The notes: generated by a model not told the origin, from the sequence alone. A DNA stretch of 50,722 nucleotides from Acidimicrobiaceae bacterium (GCA_003136415.1 PLEI01000019.1:1-50722), one strand, 5' to 3'. Shown: positions 25,476 to 34,368, counted from the first letter of the stretch. A program made the numbers and translations.

Positions 25476-26654
25476 TCAGTTGAGTTCAATGGGCTTGAAT
25501 CGCAAGATGCTCGCGAAGATCGCGAGGTCGATGGCGGCAAAACTGGCGAACGCGTAGGGAATGACGTGCACGCCGAAGTGTGACACGAGCAAGCTCACTC
25601 CGCCGGGTCCGATCACGCCGCCGGCCATCATCGCGAAAATGAGAATGGTGATCCCGTCGCTGTCGTGGGGTAGCAGCCGCGTGTACCAGAGAAGTCCCAT
25701 CGGAAAGACCGACGCCAGGATCAGACCGAGCAGGGGATACGACACCAGCGCCACGTGGTTGGAGATGCCACCGAGGTCGGCGAAGATCGCCAACACCAGG
25801 CCGCCGAGAATGAGCCCGCGGTCATTCAAGATGCGGTGCAGTGGACCGCCCAAACTGCGTCCGATGGTCATTCCCATCCAGAACGCCGCCGTGATGAAAC
25901 TGCCGACCGACGTCGAGAAGCCACCACGTTGTAACTGCGAGGACATCCAGCCCGACGCGCTCGTCTCCATCGCCACGTAGAAGATGTAGGCGAAGATGAA
26001 CGTGAGTAAAATCGGCCATCGTTGCGCCTTGTGGGCGCTGATCTGAGTCTGTAGCACCTCGGCCTTCAGGGGTGGCGCGTGGACGCCGCGATTAAAAGTC
26101 GTTAAAAGCAGTGCGACCAACGAAATTCCAATGAACACGCCGGGAAAGTTTCTCGGGTGCGCGAGGACGATCAGCAGGGGACAGATGACGGCGCCCAGGC
26201 CGTAACCGGCGTTGACGATACTCAACCGGTGAGCTCGCCCTTCGGCGGCCGTGCGCGAGAGCAACACGTTGAGGCTCATGTCGAGTGAACCGAAACCGAG
26301 TCCCAGCAGAAAGAGGCTCGCGAGGAAGACAGTCCACGAGTGCACGAGTCCCGACGCGAGGGTTCCGGCGGCGACCGCGATGAGCGAGATGGTGAGGACC
26401 CGTCGCCCCGTCGTGTGCTTGAGGCCCCACCATCCGGGCAACACGCCAATGAGCGCACCGACGAAGTAGACGCTGACCACCTCGCCGGCCTTGGCGAGAG
26501 AAATACTGAAGTGGTGCGAGAACGTGACGAGCAGTGGTCCGAACAGCGACGACGTCGCGCCGACCACGATGAAGACGCCCGTGAGGTTGACCAGGGCGAG
26601 AGGGGTCAACTCGACCTGCGTGGCCGCTTCCGGCGACGTTGACTGAGATGACAC
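25476..26654 (-). CDS. MFS transporter
   Basis: 392 residues with 12 predicted helices. After helix 2 comes GWWGLKHTTGRRVL, a variant of the MFS loop motif G-x-x-x-D-x-x-G-R-R, and the second half repeats it weakly as GPLHRILNDRG. It resembles the FucP/NagP-like and sugar-efflux groups more than drug exporters. GTG start with a GAGGAG site. Divergent from the ROK-like kinase gene across 70 bp, so uptake of a sugar phosphorylated by that kinase is an attractive guess but is not proven by the sequence. Confidence 0.82.
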   Translation of the reverse strand: MSSQSTSPEAATQVELTPLALVNLTGVFIVVGATSSLFGPLLVTFSHHFSISLAKAGEVVSVYFVGALIGVLPGWWGLKHTTGRRVLTISLIAVAAGTLASGLVHSWTVFLASLFLLGLGFGSLDMSLNVLLSRTAAEGRAHRLSIVNAGYGLGAVICPLLIVLAHPRNFPGVFIGISLVALLLTTFNRGVHAPPLKAEVLQTQISAHKAQRWPILLTFIFAYIFYVAMETSASGWMSSQLQRGGFSTSVGSFITAAFWMGMTIGRSLGGPLHRILNDRGLILGGLVLAIFADLGGISNHVALVSYPLLGLILASVFPMGLLWYTRLLPHDSDGITILIFAMMAGGVIGPGGVSLLVSHFGVHVIPYAFASFAAIDLAIFASILRFKPIELN

Positions 26655-26712
26655 GAACTCTCCTCGGTGGTGGTGCGATGGACTTCGATGGTATCGCCGA
26701 GTCTCGGCTCAC

Positions 26713-26718
26713 TACACT
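26713..26718 (+). promoter_or_regulatory. -10 box of the ROK-like kinase gene (TACACT), leaderless start
   Basis: TACACT is followed by exactly 6 nt and ATG 26725. The 6 nt (TCGCCC) contain no ribosome-binding site. Confidence 0.5.
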
Positions 26719-26724
26719 TCGCCC

Positions 26725-27489
26725 ATGGCCGAATCACTGACCACGCTAGGCGGACCAATCCTCGCCATTGACATCGGTGCCACGTCGATCAAGTTCTGTC
26801 CGGTTGACGAACGGGGACATTTGATGAGCGACGTGACGCGCATCGACACGCCGTATCCGTGTCGGCCCGCGACGCTCGTTGACGTGGTGTCACGCGTGAT
26901 CAATCACAGCGGATACTTGCGCGCGGGCGTGGGTTTTCCTGGCGACATGATCGACGGACGAGTTATCGAGCCGGGGAACCTGTCACGCGCGGGGGGCATC
27001 TCGACCCCCGTCGATCCCGCCATTGACCAGCTGTGGATGGGCTACGCGGTCGAAGAAGAACTGCAATCTCATTGTCGGGCTCGGGTCAGGGTGGTGAACG
27101 ACGCCACGCTGGCGGCCCACGGCTACGCCGAGGGAATTGGGCGCGAACTGGTCTTCACGCTGGGGACGGGACTCGGGATTTCCCTGGTGGTGGCCGGGGA
27201 ATGGCAGAAGATTCGTGACATCGGCTCGGCGATGTACCACGACGTCGGCACCTACGACGAAATCTTTGGTGAACCATCGCGGGAAAGGAACATGGACCGC
27301 TGGCGCACGCAATTGGCCGACGCCATCACCGCGTTCGTCCGCGAATTCGCGGCTGACGTGGTGCACGTGGGTGGTGGCAACGCGCGTCACGTGCGCGGCG
27401 AGGATCTCGCCGCAATCGGTTGCCCCGTAGTCTTCAACGACAATGAGGGGACTCTGCGCGGCGCCGCGCAGCTCTTCGCCACGCCGTAG
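26725..27489 (+). CDS. ROK-like sugar kinase (polyphosphate-glucokinase-like size)
   Basis: 254 residues. Actin-fold kinase: phosphate-1 loop IDIGATSIKF (about 15-24), GVGFPG (about 68-73), VNDATLAAHGYAEG with the catalytic base D126, LGTGLG at 146-151 (phosphate-2) and VVHVGGGNARHV near the C-terminus (adenosine loop). The zinc-binding C-x-C-G-x-x-G-C motif and the E-x-G-H sugar motif of typical ROK kinases are both missing; polyphosphate glucokinases also lack the zinc site. It could phosphorylate glucose, GlcNAc or a related sugar with ATP or polyphosphate. The SIS protein downstream favours an amino sugar. Confidence 0.75.
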   Translation: MAESLTTLGGPILAIDIGATSIKFCPVDERGHLMSDVTRIDTPYPCRPATLVDVVSRVINHSGYLRAGVGFPGDMIDGRVIEPGNLSRAGGISTPVDPAIDQLWMGYAVEEELQSHCRARVRVVNDATLAAHGYAEGIGRELVFTLGTGLGISLVVAGEWQKIRDIGSAMYHDVGTYDEIFGEPSRERNMDRWRTQLADAITAFVREFAADVVHVGGGNARHVRGEDLAAIGCPVVFNDNEGTLRGAAQLFATP

Positions 27490-27567
27490 ATTCATCGGTA
27501 CTCGCGAAGCGGCCCACTACGCTACGGGGCGTATCGCCTAGTGGCACGACACCAGTGAGGTCTCACG

Positions 27568-28587
27568 ATGACAGTGTTTGAAGAAGAGATCCGCTCCCAG
27601 GGCGACATCCTGCGCGCGCGCGCCACCGCGGGCGCGGGCGAAGCCCGTCGAGCCGCCGAGAAGTGGCGCGAGGTGACCCACCTGCTCGTCGCCGCTCGCG
27701 GGTCGTCGGACAACGCGGCCATTTTCTTTCAGTATCTCGCGGGTCAGGAACTCGGGCTGCTCATCGCCCTCGCGGCGCCCTCGCTGTACGAGGGATCGCG
27801 TCAGATGAACCTGAAGGGAGCGGGCGTGCTCGCCATTTCTCAGTCCGGCCGCTCGCCGGGGATGTCCGAGGTACTGGCTCAGGCTCGGGTTCAGGGCCGT
27901 GCGACGGTCGCGGTCACCAACGACCCCGCGTCGCCCTTGGCGCTCTCGAGTGACACCGTGCTCGAACTCCGGGCTGGTGCCGAACGCGCGATCGCCTCGA
28001 CCAAAACTTTCTCCTCCACGTGGCACGCACTGGCGCAATTGGTCGAGGCGCTGCGCGGTGAACCGCTCGAGGGCATGGATGGTTTGCCCGACGTCGTTGA
28101 TCGCAGTGCGCAGTGGGCGCTAGCGATGGAAATGCCGCTCAATCTGCTCAACGTTAGGGGGGTGACGATGGTCGGGCGAGGTGTCGGTTACGCCGTCGCA
28201 TGCGAGATTGCGCTCAAGGTGCGCGAGGTCACCGGCGTGCGCGCCGAGTCCTTCTCCGCCGCGGACTACCTGCACGGGCCCATTGGAGCCGACGGTGAGG
28301 GTTGCACCGCTGTCGTCGTCGTGACCGAAGAACTCACCGATGCGGTCCTACGTGAGTTGCTGCAGGGATGTCGCGATTCGGGAATGGCCGTCGTGGTCAT
28401 TCGCCCGCCCACGCGCGAGCCGGTGGAGTGCGATGCGGAGATCATTCTGCCCGAGGCGGGAGCCAACTGGGTGGTGGGGCTCAGCGCCGTCATCGTGGGC
28501 CAGGCGATCGCGCTGCGCCTCGGCGAAGTGCGGGGCCGGCCAATCGATACGTCGCCGGGGCTCTCGAAAGTCACCTTGTCGGCGTAG
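27568..28587 (+). CDS. Two-domain SIS protein, glucosamine-6-phosphate deaminase/isomerase type (NagB-II or GlmS C-terminal half)
   Basis: 339 residues with two SIS domains (about 30-160 and 190-330) and no N-terminal glutaminase domain. Motifs follow the isomerase half of GlmS: ARGSSDN (43-49), AISQSGRSPG (about 89-98), STKTFSSTWHALAQ (about 143-156), and EIALKVREVTGVRAESFSAADYLHGP, the substrate-closing loop. Without glutaminase it should act as a glucosamine-6-phosphate deaminase (NagB-II) or an AgaS-like enzyme in amino-sugar breakdown, forming fructose-6-phosphate and ammonia. A GAGG site lies 7-8 nt before ATG 27568. The gene follows the kinase by 78 bp and may have its own promoter (TACGCT at 27518). 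Confidence 0.8.
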   Translation: MTVFEEEIRSQGDILRARATAGAGEARRAAEKWREVTHLLVAARGSSDNAAIFFQYLAGQELGLLIALAAPSLYEGSRQMNLKGAGVLAISQSGRSPGMSEVLAQARVQGRATVAVTNDPASPLALSSDTVLELRAGAERAIASTKTFSSTWHALAQLVEALRGEPLEGMDGLPDVVDRSAQWALAMEMPLNLLNVRGVTMVGRGVGYAVACEIALKVREVTGVRAESFSAADYLHGPIGADGEGCTAVVVVTEELTDAVLRELLQGCRDSGMAVVVIRPPTREPVECDAEIILPEAGANWVVGLSAVIVGQAIALRLGEVRGRPIDTSPGLSKVTLSA

Positions 28588-28639
28588 GTCCAGATTCGGT
28601 GACCGAGGAGGGTCGACGACTTGGAACGCTTCAATGACT

Positions 28640-28650
28640 ACCAATTTGGT
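28640..28650. promoter_or_regulatory. Palindrome ACCAA-T-TTGGT upstream of the importer operon
   Basis: An exact 11-bp palindrome centred 39 bp before the distal DeoR operator. The identical 11-mer occurs at 50248-50258 in the GntR/FAH promoter region. It may bind a second regulator; no protein is assigned. Confidence 0.35.
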
Positions 28651-28675
28651 TTCATGTTGATTAATTCTCTCAAAA

Positions 28676-28692
28676 TGTGAAAATTTCTCACA
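28676..28692. promoter_or_regulatory. Distal DeoR operator of the importer operon
   Basis: TGTGAAAATTTCTCACA, arms TGTGA/TCACA, centre 28684. It matches the distal site before the deoR gene (36979-36995) at 15 of 17 positions and lies 31 bp centre to centre from the proximal site, about three helical turns. Confidence 0.65.
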
Positions 28693-28699
28693 ATAATGT

Positions 28700-28728
28700 T
28701 TGTTAGATGTGAAAAATTCACATAATGT
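28700..28728 (+). promoter_or_regulatory. Importer-operon promoter with the proximal operator in its spacer
   Basis: -35 TTGTTA (28700-28705), 17-bp spacer, -10 TAATGT (28723-28728). The palindrome ATGTGAA-AAA-TTCACAT (28707-28723) fills the spacer and reaches the first base of the -10 box, so a bound repressor would block polymerase directly. The same 17-mer fills the spacer of the deoR promoter. Expected transcript start is near 28735. Confidence 0.7.
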
Positions 28729-28734
28729 GACCAC

Positions 28735-28779
28735 GTGAGTCCGAAGTCGGGGCAACAGGACGACTCCGCGTGCTGTTGA
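28735..28779 (+). CDS. Putative leaderless leader ORF, 14 codons ending Cys-Cys-stop
   Basis: GTG 28735 lies exactly 6 nt after the -10 box TAATGT, the spacing seen before other leaderless starts in this window. It reads VSPKSGQQDDSACC and stops with TGA at 28777-28779, 65 bp before the substrate-binding protein gene. Short leaderless ORFs with consecutive cysteine codons are known attenuators in mycobacteria, where ribosome pausing at Cys tracts alters downstream translation. Only two Cys codons are present here, so this is an inference from position and content; chance is a real alternative. Confidence 0.35.
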   Translation: MSPKSGQQDDSACC

Positions 28780-28843
28780 CTCGAGTGAAGGTGACACATT
28801 GAAACGGGGACTCAGACGGTTCCCATCGGGAGGAGTTGTTGTG

Positions 28844-30511
28844 ATGAAAAAGTTCAAGGTAGGTCTCGCGACCTCGGCCCTCGTGCTCGTGGCATCCACG
28901 ATCACGGTGGCGGGCCCGGCGACCGTGGGTCTGAGCGTAGCTAACGCCGCGCCGTCGCAAGCGCCGCTCAACCTCGCGAACGAGCAGGGTGCACTCTGGT
29001 CGTGCGCGTTCAATCCGTTTGTTCCGTCGTCCCTGCCGTATTCGTTCGGGCTGACCTACGAGTCGCTCGACTTCGTGAATGCCCTGCAGAGCGGCAAGGT
29101 CACTCCGTGGCTCGCATCGGCGTACGCGTGGTCCAACGCCAACAAGAAGCTGACCTTCACGATTCGCTCCGGCGTGAAGTGGAGTGACGGCGTGGCCTTC
29201 AGCGCGGCGGACGTGGTCTACACCTTCAACCTGCTCAAGAAGAATCCCGCTCTCGACCTCAATGCGGTGTGGTCGGTGCTCTCGAGCGTGAGCTCGTCGG
29301 GCAACAAGGTCGTCTTGAACTTCAAGTTGGCGGCCGTTCCGTACTTCTTCTACGTGGCCGGCCAGGTGCCGATCGTGCCCCAGCACCTCTGGAGCAAGAT
29401 CGCCAAGCCCGAGACCTCGACGATTCCTAACCCGGTCGGTACGGGCGGCTACATCATGTCCAAGTGCACGGGCCAGAACATCAAGTGGACCGCCAACCCG
29501 CACTTCTGGAAGACCGGCCAGGCTCAGATCAAGGTCGTGAACATGCCGTCGTTCTTGTCGAACAATACCTGCAACGAGTACTTGGCCTCGGGCCAGTCGG
29601 CTTGGGGTTCACAGTTCATCCCCAGCATCCAGAGTTCCTACGTGGCCAAGAAGGCGGGCAACGCCTACTGGTTCGCGCCGGTCGCCAACGTCGCATTGTT
29701 CCCCAACACGACGGTGCCCGGACTCAGCGACGCCAAGGTCCGCCAGGCCATCAGCTACGCCATCAACCGCTCGACGATCTCGCGGATCGGTGAATACGGC
29801 TACGAGCCGGCGGCGAGCCAGACGGGTATCGTGAGCCCGACCTTCAAGTCGTGGGTCTCCTCCTCGTCGAGCGCGGGCTTGTCCTCGTCGGCGAATACGA
29901 CCAAGGCGGCCTCGATCCTCGCGGCTGACGGCTACAAGAAGGTCAACGGGGTGTACACCAAGGGTTCGACCAAGCTCTCCTTCACCTTGACCACCAACGG
30001 TGGCTACTCGGACTGGATTGCCGCGATGCAGGTACTCGGCCAGGAGTTGACCAAGTTCGGTATCAAGGTCACGCTCGTGACCCCGGCCGCGAACACGTTC
30101 TACGCGAACCTGTACGCGGGCAAGTACCAGTTGGCCTACAACGCCGAAGCGGGTGGCCCGACGCCGTTCTACGAGATGCGCCAGTGGCTGTTCTCGAAGA
30201 ACTCGGCGGCCATTGGTACCGCGGCGTCGTCGAACTGGGAGCGCTACTCGAGTCCATCGACCGACGCCCTGCTGAACCAATACGGCACCACGACGAGCGC
30301 CTCATTGCAGAAGTCGATCGTGGCCAAGCTCGAGGGCGTCATGGTCAGCCAGGCCCCGGTCATCCCGGTCTTGGAGGAAGTCGACTGGTTCCAGTACAAC
30401 GCCACGCACATCAGCGGGTTCCCGTCATCAACGAACCCCTATGCGCAACCCGGTCTGTACAACCAGCCCGACTGGGGCTACGTGCTCGACCAGCTCAAGC
30501 CCAAGGCGTAA
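28844..30511 (+). CDS. ABC importer substrate-binding protein, SBP_bac_5 (oligopeptide/oligosaccharide) family
   Basis: 555 residues. ATG 28844 has GGGAGGAG at 28828-28835, an ideal ribosome site; the frame runs on upstream without one. Signal peptide at 1-35 (MKKFK, then a hydrophobic stretch, cleavage near ANA-AP); no lipobox cysteine is seen. Family pattern FTIRSGVKWSDGVAFSAADVVYTFNLL (about 115-141) and the closing PVIPVLEEVDWFQYNATHISGF are typical of DppA/OppA-like proteins. Members in Vibrio and Thermotoga bind chito- or gluco-oligosaccharides, and the GH20 gene in this operon points to chito-oligosaccharides rather than peptides. The leader of about 110 nt contains a short ORF. Confidence 0.88.
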   Translation: MKKFKVGLATSALVLVASTITVAGPATVGLSVANAAPSQAPLNLANEQGALWSCAFNPFVPSSLPYSFGLTYESLDFVNALQSGKVTPWLASAYAWSNANKKLTFTIRSGVKWSDGVAFSAADVVYTFNLLKKNPALDLNAVWSVLSSVSSSGNKVVLNFKLAAVPYFFYVAGQVPIVPQHLWSKIAKPETSTIPNPVGTGGYIMSKCTGQNIKWTANPHFWKTGQAQIKVVNMPSFLSNNTCNEYLASGQSAWGSQFIPSIQSSYVAKKAGNAYWFAPVANVALFPNTTVPGLSDAKVRQAISYAINRSTISRIGEYGYEPAASQTGIVSPTFKSWVSSSSSAGLSSSANTTKAASILAADGYKKVNGVYTKGSTKLSFTLTTNGGYSDWIAAMQVLGQELTKFGIKVTLVTPAANTFYANLYAGKYQLAYNAEAGGPTPFYEMRQWLFSKNSAAIGTAASSNWERYSSPSTDALLNQYGTTTSASLQKSIVAKLEGVMVSQAPVIPVLEEVDWFQYNATHISGFPSSTNPYAQPGLYNQPDWGYVLDQLKPKA

Positions 30512-30537
30512 ACAGGTAGTCAAGGCAGAGTCGGGGA

Positions 30538-31515
30538 ATGAGGTATTTGGTTCGACGTATTGGGTTCTTGCTCGTCGCATTATGGGCAGCCCTCACGGTG
30601 AACTTCCTCATTCCCCGGCTCATGCCCGGCAACCCGGCCGAGGCGATCATCGCGCAGTTCAAGGGCCATATCAATCCGAGTGCTCTCAAGGCCATCGAGG
30701 TCGAACTCGGTATAGGAGGTCACCAGAACCTCTTCGCGTCGTATCTCCAGTATTTCGGTAACACCTTTCGCGGTCACTTTGGTAACTCCACCGAATCCAT
30801 AACCACGTCGGTGTCCCACTTGATCGCCCAGGCGCTGCCCTGGACCCTCGGCCTCGTGGGCGTCACGACGATCTTCGGCTTCATCTTGGGGACCGGTCTG
30901 GGCGCTATCGCCGCCTGGAAGCGGGGCCGCTTCTTCGACAACGTTCTGCCGACGGTCTTTGTGGTCATCTCGGCCTTCCCTTATTTCTGGGTCGGCCTGA
31001 TCTCGATCTGGTTCTTCTCCTTGACCCTCAACTGGTTCCCGACGCTCGGCGGCTCCAACGCGACCGCGGGGTTCACCGGTTGGGCGCTCGTCGGCGACAT
31101 CCTCGTGCACTCCGTGCTTCCCGCCTTCACCATCCTCATCACGTCGATCGGCGGGTGGATCCTGACGATGCGCAACAACATGATCACGGTGGTGGCCGAG
31201 GACTACGTCAAGATGGCGCGAGCCAAGGGACTGAGGCCGCGCCGCATCCTCATGCAATACGCGGGGCGCAACGCGTTGCTGCCCAATCTGACGGGATTCG
31301 CGATGTCGCTCGGCTTCGTCATCTCGGGCGCCATCCTCGTCGAGTACGTCTTCAACTATCCCGGTGTCGGCTTCCTTTTACTCCAGGCGGTCTCGAGCAA
31401 CGACTACCCGTTGATGCAGGCGCTTTTTCTTCTCATCACGGTGGCGGTGCTGTTGGCGATCTTCGTCTCGGACATCGCGACAGCGCTGCTGGACCCGCGC
31501 ACGCGAGGTAACTGA
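30538..31515 (+). CDS. ABC importer permease, DppB/OppB type
   Basis: 325 residues with six membrane helices: N-terminal helix (RRIGFLLVALWAALTVNFLIPRLMPGNP), a large outer loop and a core permease domain. The ATPase-coupling loop is ARAKGLRPRRILMQYAGRNALLP. It forms the channel with the next protein. It starts 26 bp after the binding-protein stop with only a weak GGGG site, and ends in a one-base overlap with the second permease. Confidence 0.92.
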   Translation: MRYLVRRIGFLLVALWAALTVNFLIPRLMPGNPAEAIIAQFKGHINPSALKAIEVELGIGGHQNLFASYLQYFGNTFRGHFGNSTESITTSVSHLIAQALPWTLGLVGVTTIFGFILGTGLGAIAAWKRGRFFDNVLPTVFVVISAFPYFWVGLISIWFFSLTLNWFPTLGGSNATAGFTGWALVGDILVHSVLPAFTILITSIGGWILTMRNNMITVVAEDYVKMARAKGLRPRRILMQYAGRNALLPNLTGFAMSLGFVISGAILVEYVFNYPGVGFLLLQAVSSNDYPLMQALFLLITVAVLLAIFVSDIATALLDPRTRGN

Positions 31516-32435
31516 TGAGGTTGCTGCACCAGAGCCGGCACTTCCTGGCCGAGGCCTGGAAGTTCCTGCGCCGTGACAAGAAGGCCCTCGTCGGATCGAT
31601 CATCTTGCTCATCCTCTTGGTCATCTCGGCGTTCCCGAGTTGGTTCACGCCCGACGACCCGACGGCGTACGCCTACACTCCGGGCATCGGGCTCTCCTGG
31701 GCCCATCCGCTTGGCACGACGTCTTTTGGTCAAGACGTGTTCTCCCAACTGATGGCCGGCACCCGCCAGTCGGTGATGATCGCGATGGTAGTGGGGTTCT
31801 TCTGCACGATCTTGTCGGTCGTGATCGGTATCAGTGCAGCGTATTTGGGTGGAATCGTCGACGACGTCCTGTCATTGTTCACCGATGTGGTCCTCGTCAT
31901 TCCGACGTTCCCGCTCGTCATCGTGATTGCCGCCTACTTGAAGAGTGCGTCGTTCTGGACCGTGGCGTTCGTCCTCGTGATCACCGGCTGGAGCTACGGT
32001 GCGCGCCAGTTGCGGGTCCAGGCTCTGTCGCTTCGGAACCGCGACTACCTGCTGGCGGCGCGTGCGCGTGGCGAATCGAGCCTGTACGTGATCTTCGTGG
32101 AGTTGCTGCCGCCCATGACGTCGCTCATCGTGGCCAACTTCCTGGGCGCGGCGCTCTACGCAATTATCGCCGCGTCGGGGCTGCAGTTTGTGGGTCTGGC
32201 CAACGTGAACACGGAGGCCTGGGGCACGATGCTCTACTGGGCCCAGAACAACGAGGCGTTCTCCGCCGGGCTGCCATTGTGGGCCCTCGCGCCAGGCATC
32301 ATGATCGCCATCTTCGGAAGCGCCCTCGCATTGTTGAACTATGCCTTCGACGAAGTCTCGAACCCCGCCTTACGTCCGGTGAGGTCCAGTGAGCGAAAGT
32401 TGCACAAATCGCGAAGGAGCGAGGTCGCCGCGTGA
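31515..32435 (+). CDS. ABC importer permease, DppC/OppC type
   Basis: 306 residues, with the DppC signature of an N-terminal helix after a basic segment (KFLRRDKKALVGSIILLILLVISAFPSWFTPDDP), the HPLGTTSFGQDVFSQLMAGTRQSVMIA motif region and the coupling loop AARARGESSLYVIFVELLPPMTSLI. ATG overlaps the upstream TGA by one base. Partner of the preceding permease in the same importer. Confidence 0.92.
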   Translation: MRLLHQSRHFLAEAWKFLRRDKKALVGSIILLILLVISAFPSWFTPDDPTAYAYTPGIGLSWAHPLGTTSFGQDVFSQLMAGTRQSVMIAMVVGFFCTILSVVIGISAAYLGGIVDDVLSLFTDVVLVIPTFPLVIVIAAYLKSASFWTVAFVLVITGWSYGARQLRVQALSLRNRDYLLAARARGESSLYVIFVELLPPMTSLIVANFLGAALYAIIAASGLQFVGLANVNTEAWGTMLYWAQNNEAFSAGLPLWALAPGIMIAIFGSALALLNYAFDEVSNPALRPVRSSERKLHKSRRSEVAA

Positions 32436-33403
32436 GCACGCCGGTCCTGCAAGTGCGCGACCTCAGGGTCGAATACACGACGTCGGCGGGCCAGGCCGAG
32501 GCCGTCGCGGGCGTCAGTTTCGACTTGGCGCCCGGTGAGTTCCTCGCCATCGTCGGCGAGTCGGGGTGCGGCAAGTCGACGATGCTCTTCTCGATCGCTC
32601 AACTGTTGACCTATCCAGCGCAGACCGTGGGCGGCTCGGTGCTGTTCGACGGCATCGACCTCACGACCTTGACGCCCGAGGAGTTGCGCCAGCATCGTTG
32701 GCGCGACATCTCCGTAGTGATGCAGAGCGCGATGAACGCGCTCAATCCCACCTTGTCGATCGGCGCGCAGCTGGCCGACGCTTGCCGTGCGCACACCGAC
32801 TGGGACGACCACAAGATCGCGCACCGATCCGCCGAAGTACTCACCATGGTCTCGATCGACGTAACGCACCTCAAGAGCTACCCCTTCCAACTCTCGGGCG
32901 GGATGCGCCAGCGCGCAATGATCGCCATGGCGCTGCTGCTCGAGCCCAAACTGATCATCATGGACGAGCCGACGTCGGCCCTCGACGTGGTCGCCCAGCG
33001 CTCGCTGATGCGCCAGATCGAGAACCTGCGCAAGGAACTCGGCTTCGCCGTGTTGTTCGTGACCCACGACATGAGCGTGGTCTCACACTTCTCCGATCGC
33101 CTCGCCGTGATGTACGCCGGAGAGTTCGTCGAGCTCGGCGCGACGCGAGAGGTCTTCGACCGTCCTCGCCATCCCTATTCGAACGGCCTCATGGATGCCT
33201 TTCCGTCTATCGTGGGCGCCGCCAAAGAGTTGACCGGCATCCCGGGGAATCCGCCCTCCTTGGTGAATCCACCCGGTGGCTGCCTCTTTGCGCCGCGATG
33301 CCAGTTTGCGACTGACGAGTGCCGTGAATTCCGACCCGAGCTCATCGATTCCGAAGGCCGCGCCGTGCGGTGCCACCTCGTCAATCCCCGGGTGACGTCA
33401 TGA
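32432..33403 (+). CDS. ABC importer ATPase, DppD/OppD type
   Basis: 323 residues. Walker A GESGCGKST at 42-50, Q-loop VVMQSAMNALNP near 95-106, signature LSGGM at 154-158, Walker B LIIMDEP at 174-180, and a D-loop/H-loop ending FVTHDMS. The C-terminal oligopeptide-transporter extension (GNPPSLVNPPGGCLFAPRCQFATDEC) carries the cysteine cluster that can bind an iron-sulfur centre in this subfamily. GTG in a GTGA overlap with the permease. Confidence 0.93.
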   Translation: MSTPVLQVRDLRVEYTTSAGQAEAVAGVSFDLAPGEFLAIVGESGCGKSTMLFSIAQLLTYPAQTVGGSVLFDGIDLTTLTPEELRQHRWRDISVVMQSAMNALNPTLSIGAQLADACRAHTDWDDHKIAHRSAEVLTMVSIDVTHLKSYPFQLSGGMRQRAMIAMALLLEPKLIIMDEPTSALDVVAQRSLMRQIENLRKELGFAVLFVTHDMSVVSHFSDRLAVMYAGEFVELGATREVFDRPRHPYSNGLMDAFPSIVGAAKELTGIPGNPPSLVNPPGGCLFAPRCQFATDECREFRPELIDSEGRAVRCHLVNPRVTS

Positions 33404-34368
33404 CCGACGCCATCTTGCAGGTCAAGGACCTGAGTCGGTATTTTCGCGTGGGCGGTTTCCGATCGGCCGGAACGTTGCACGCCACGGATGAAGTCTCATT
33501 CGAGGTGGCGCCTAGTGAGATCGTGGCTCTGGTCGGCGAGTCGGGTTCTGGCAAATCCACCATTGCGCGGGTTTTGGCCGGCCTCTATCCACCGACGTCG
33601 GGACAGATCATCTTCGAAGGTCAACTCCAGGGCCGACGTACCAGTCGCAAGGTGCGCGGTCGCATGCCGATGGTGTTTCAGGACCCCTTCGGTTCGATCA
33701 ACCCGGTCCTGCGAGTGGGTCACAGTTTGCTTCGATCGCTGAAACTGCATCGACCCGACCTCGACAAGGCGGCGCGCCGGGCCGAAGCGGTGTCGCTTCT
33801 GGAACGGGTGGGACTCCTGCCCGGTGGCGAAGTCCTTCGCCGCTATCCTCACGAGCTCTCCGGTGGTCAGCGCCAGCGTCTGGGTTTCGCCCAGGCCCTG
33901 GCGTCGAGACCGTCGTTGATTCTCGCCGACGAGCCAGTATCGATGCTCGACGTGTCCATTCGCATCGGACTGCTCAATGTGATGCGCGGACTACGCGACA
34001 ATGAGCACGTCTCGGTGCTCTACATCACCCACGACCTGGCGAGTGCGCGCTACGTCGCGGACCGCATGATCGTCCTCTACGCCGGGCGCATCGTGGAGGA
34101 GGGAACCACCCAAGAAGTCATTGGTTTCCCGTCGCACCCCTACACCCGACTGCTCATGGCGACCGCACCCGACCCGCGCCTGCCGCTGGCGAGTGACACC
34201 GACGTGGCGGACCTGGGCGAGCCGCCGAAGGTGATCAATCCGGGTCCGGGCTGCCGCTTCGCGCCGCGCTGCCCGTTGGCGATGGACCAGTGCCTCGTGT
34301 CGACGCCGACGATGGTGCATCTCTCACCCACCCAGCGCGTCGCCTGCTACGCCGTCGAGCAGCCGTGA
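33400..34368 (+). CDS. ABC importer ATPase, DppF/OppF type
   Basis: 322 residues from ATG 33400 (ATGA overlap). Walker A GESGSGKST, Q-loop MVFQDPFGSINPVLRVGHSL, signature LSGGQRQR, Walker B LILADEP followed by VSMLDVS, H-loop YITHDLASARYVAD, and the C-terminal extension GEPPKVINPGPGCRFAPRCPLAMDQC. It pairs with the preceding ATPase as a heterodimer. The stop overlaps the GH20 start by 4 bp, so importer and hydrolase are translated together. Confidence 0.93.
   Translation: MTDAILQVKDLSRYFRVGGFRSAGTLHATDEVSFEVAPSEIVALVGESGSGKSTIARVLAGLYPPTSGQIIFEGQLQGRRTSRKVRGRMPMVFQDPFGSINPVLRVGHSLLRSLKLHRPDLDKAARRAEAVSLLERVGLLPGGEVLRRYPHELSGGQRQRLGFAQALASRPSLILADEPVSMLDVSIRIGLLNVMRGLRDNEHVSVLYITHDLASARYVADRMIVLYAGRIVEEGTTQEVIGFPSHPYTRLLMATAPDPRLPLASDTDVADLGEPPKVINPGPGCRFAPRCPLAMDQCLVSTPTMVHLSPTQRVACYAVEQP

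Noticed and set aside
27555-27566. Palindrome GTGAG-GT-CTCAC before the SIS gene as a further DeoR operator
   Set aside because: The half-sites resemble GTGAGAA...TTCTCAC but the centre is 5 bp shorter and lacks the AT-rich core. It also contains the ribosome-binding site of the gene, which explains the GAGG.
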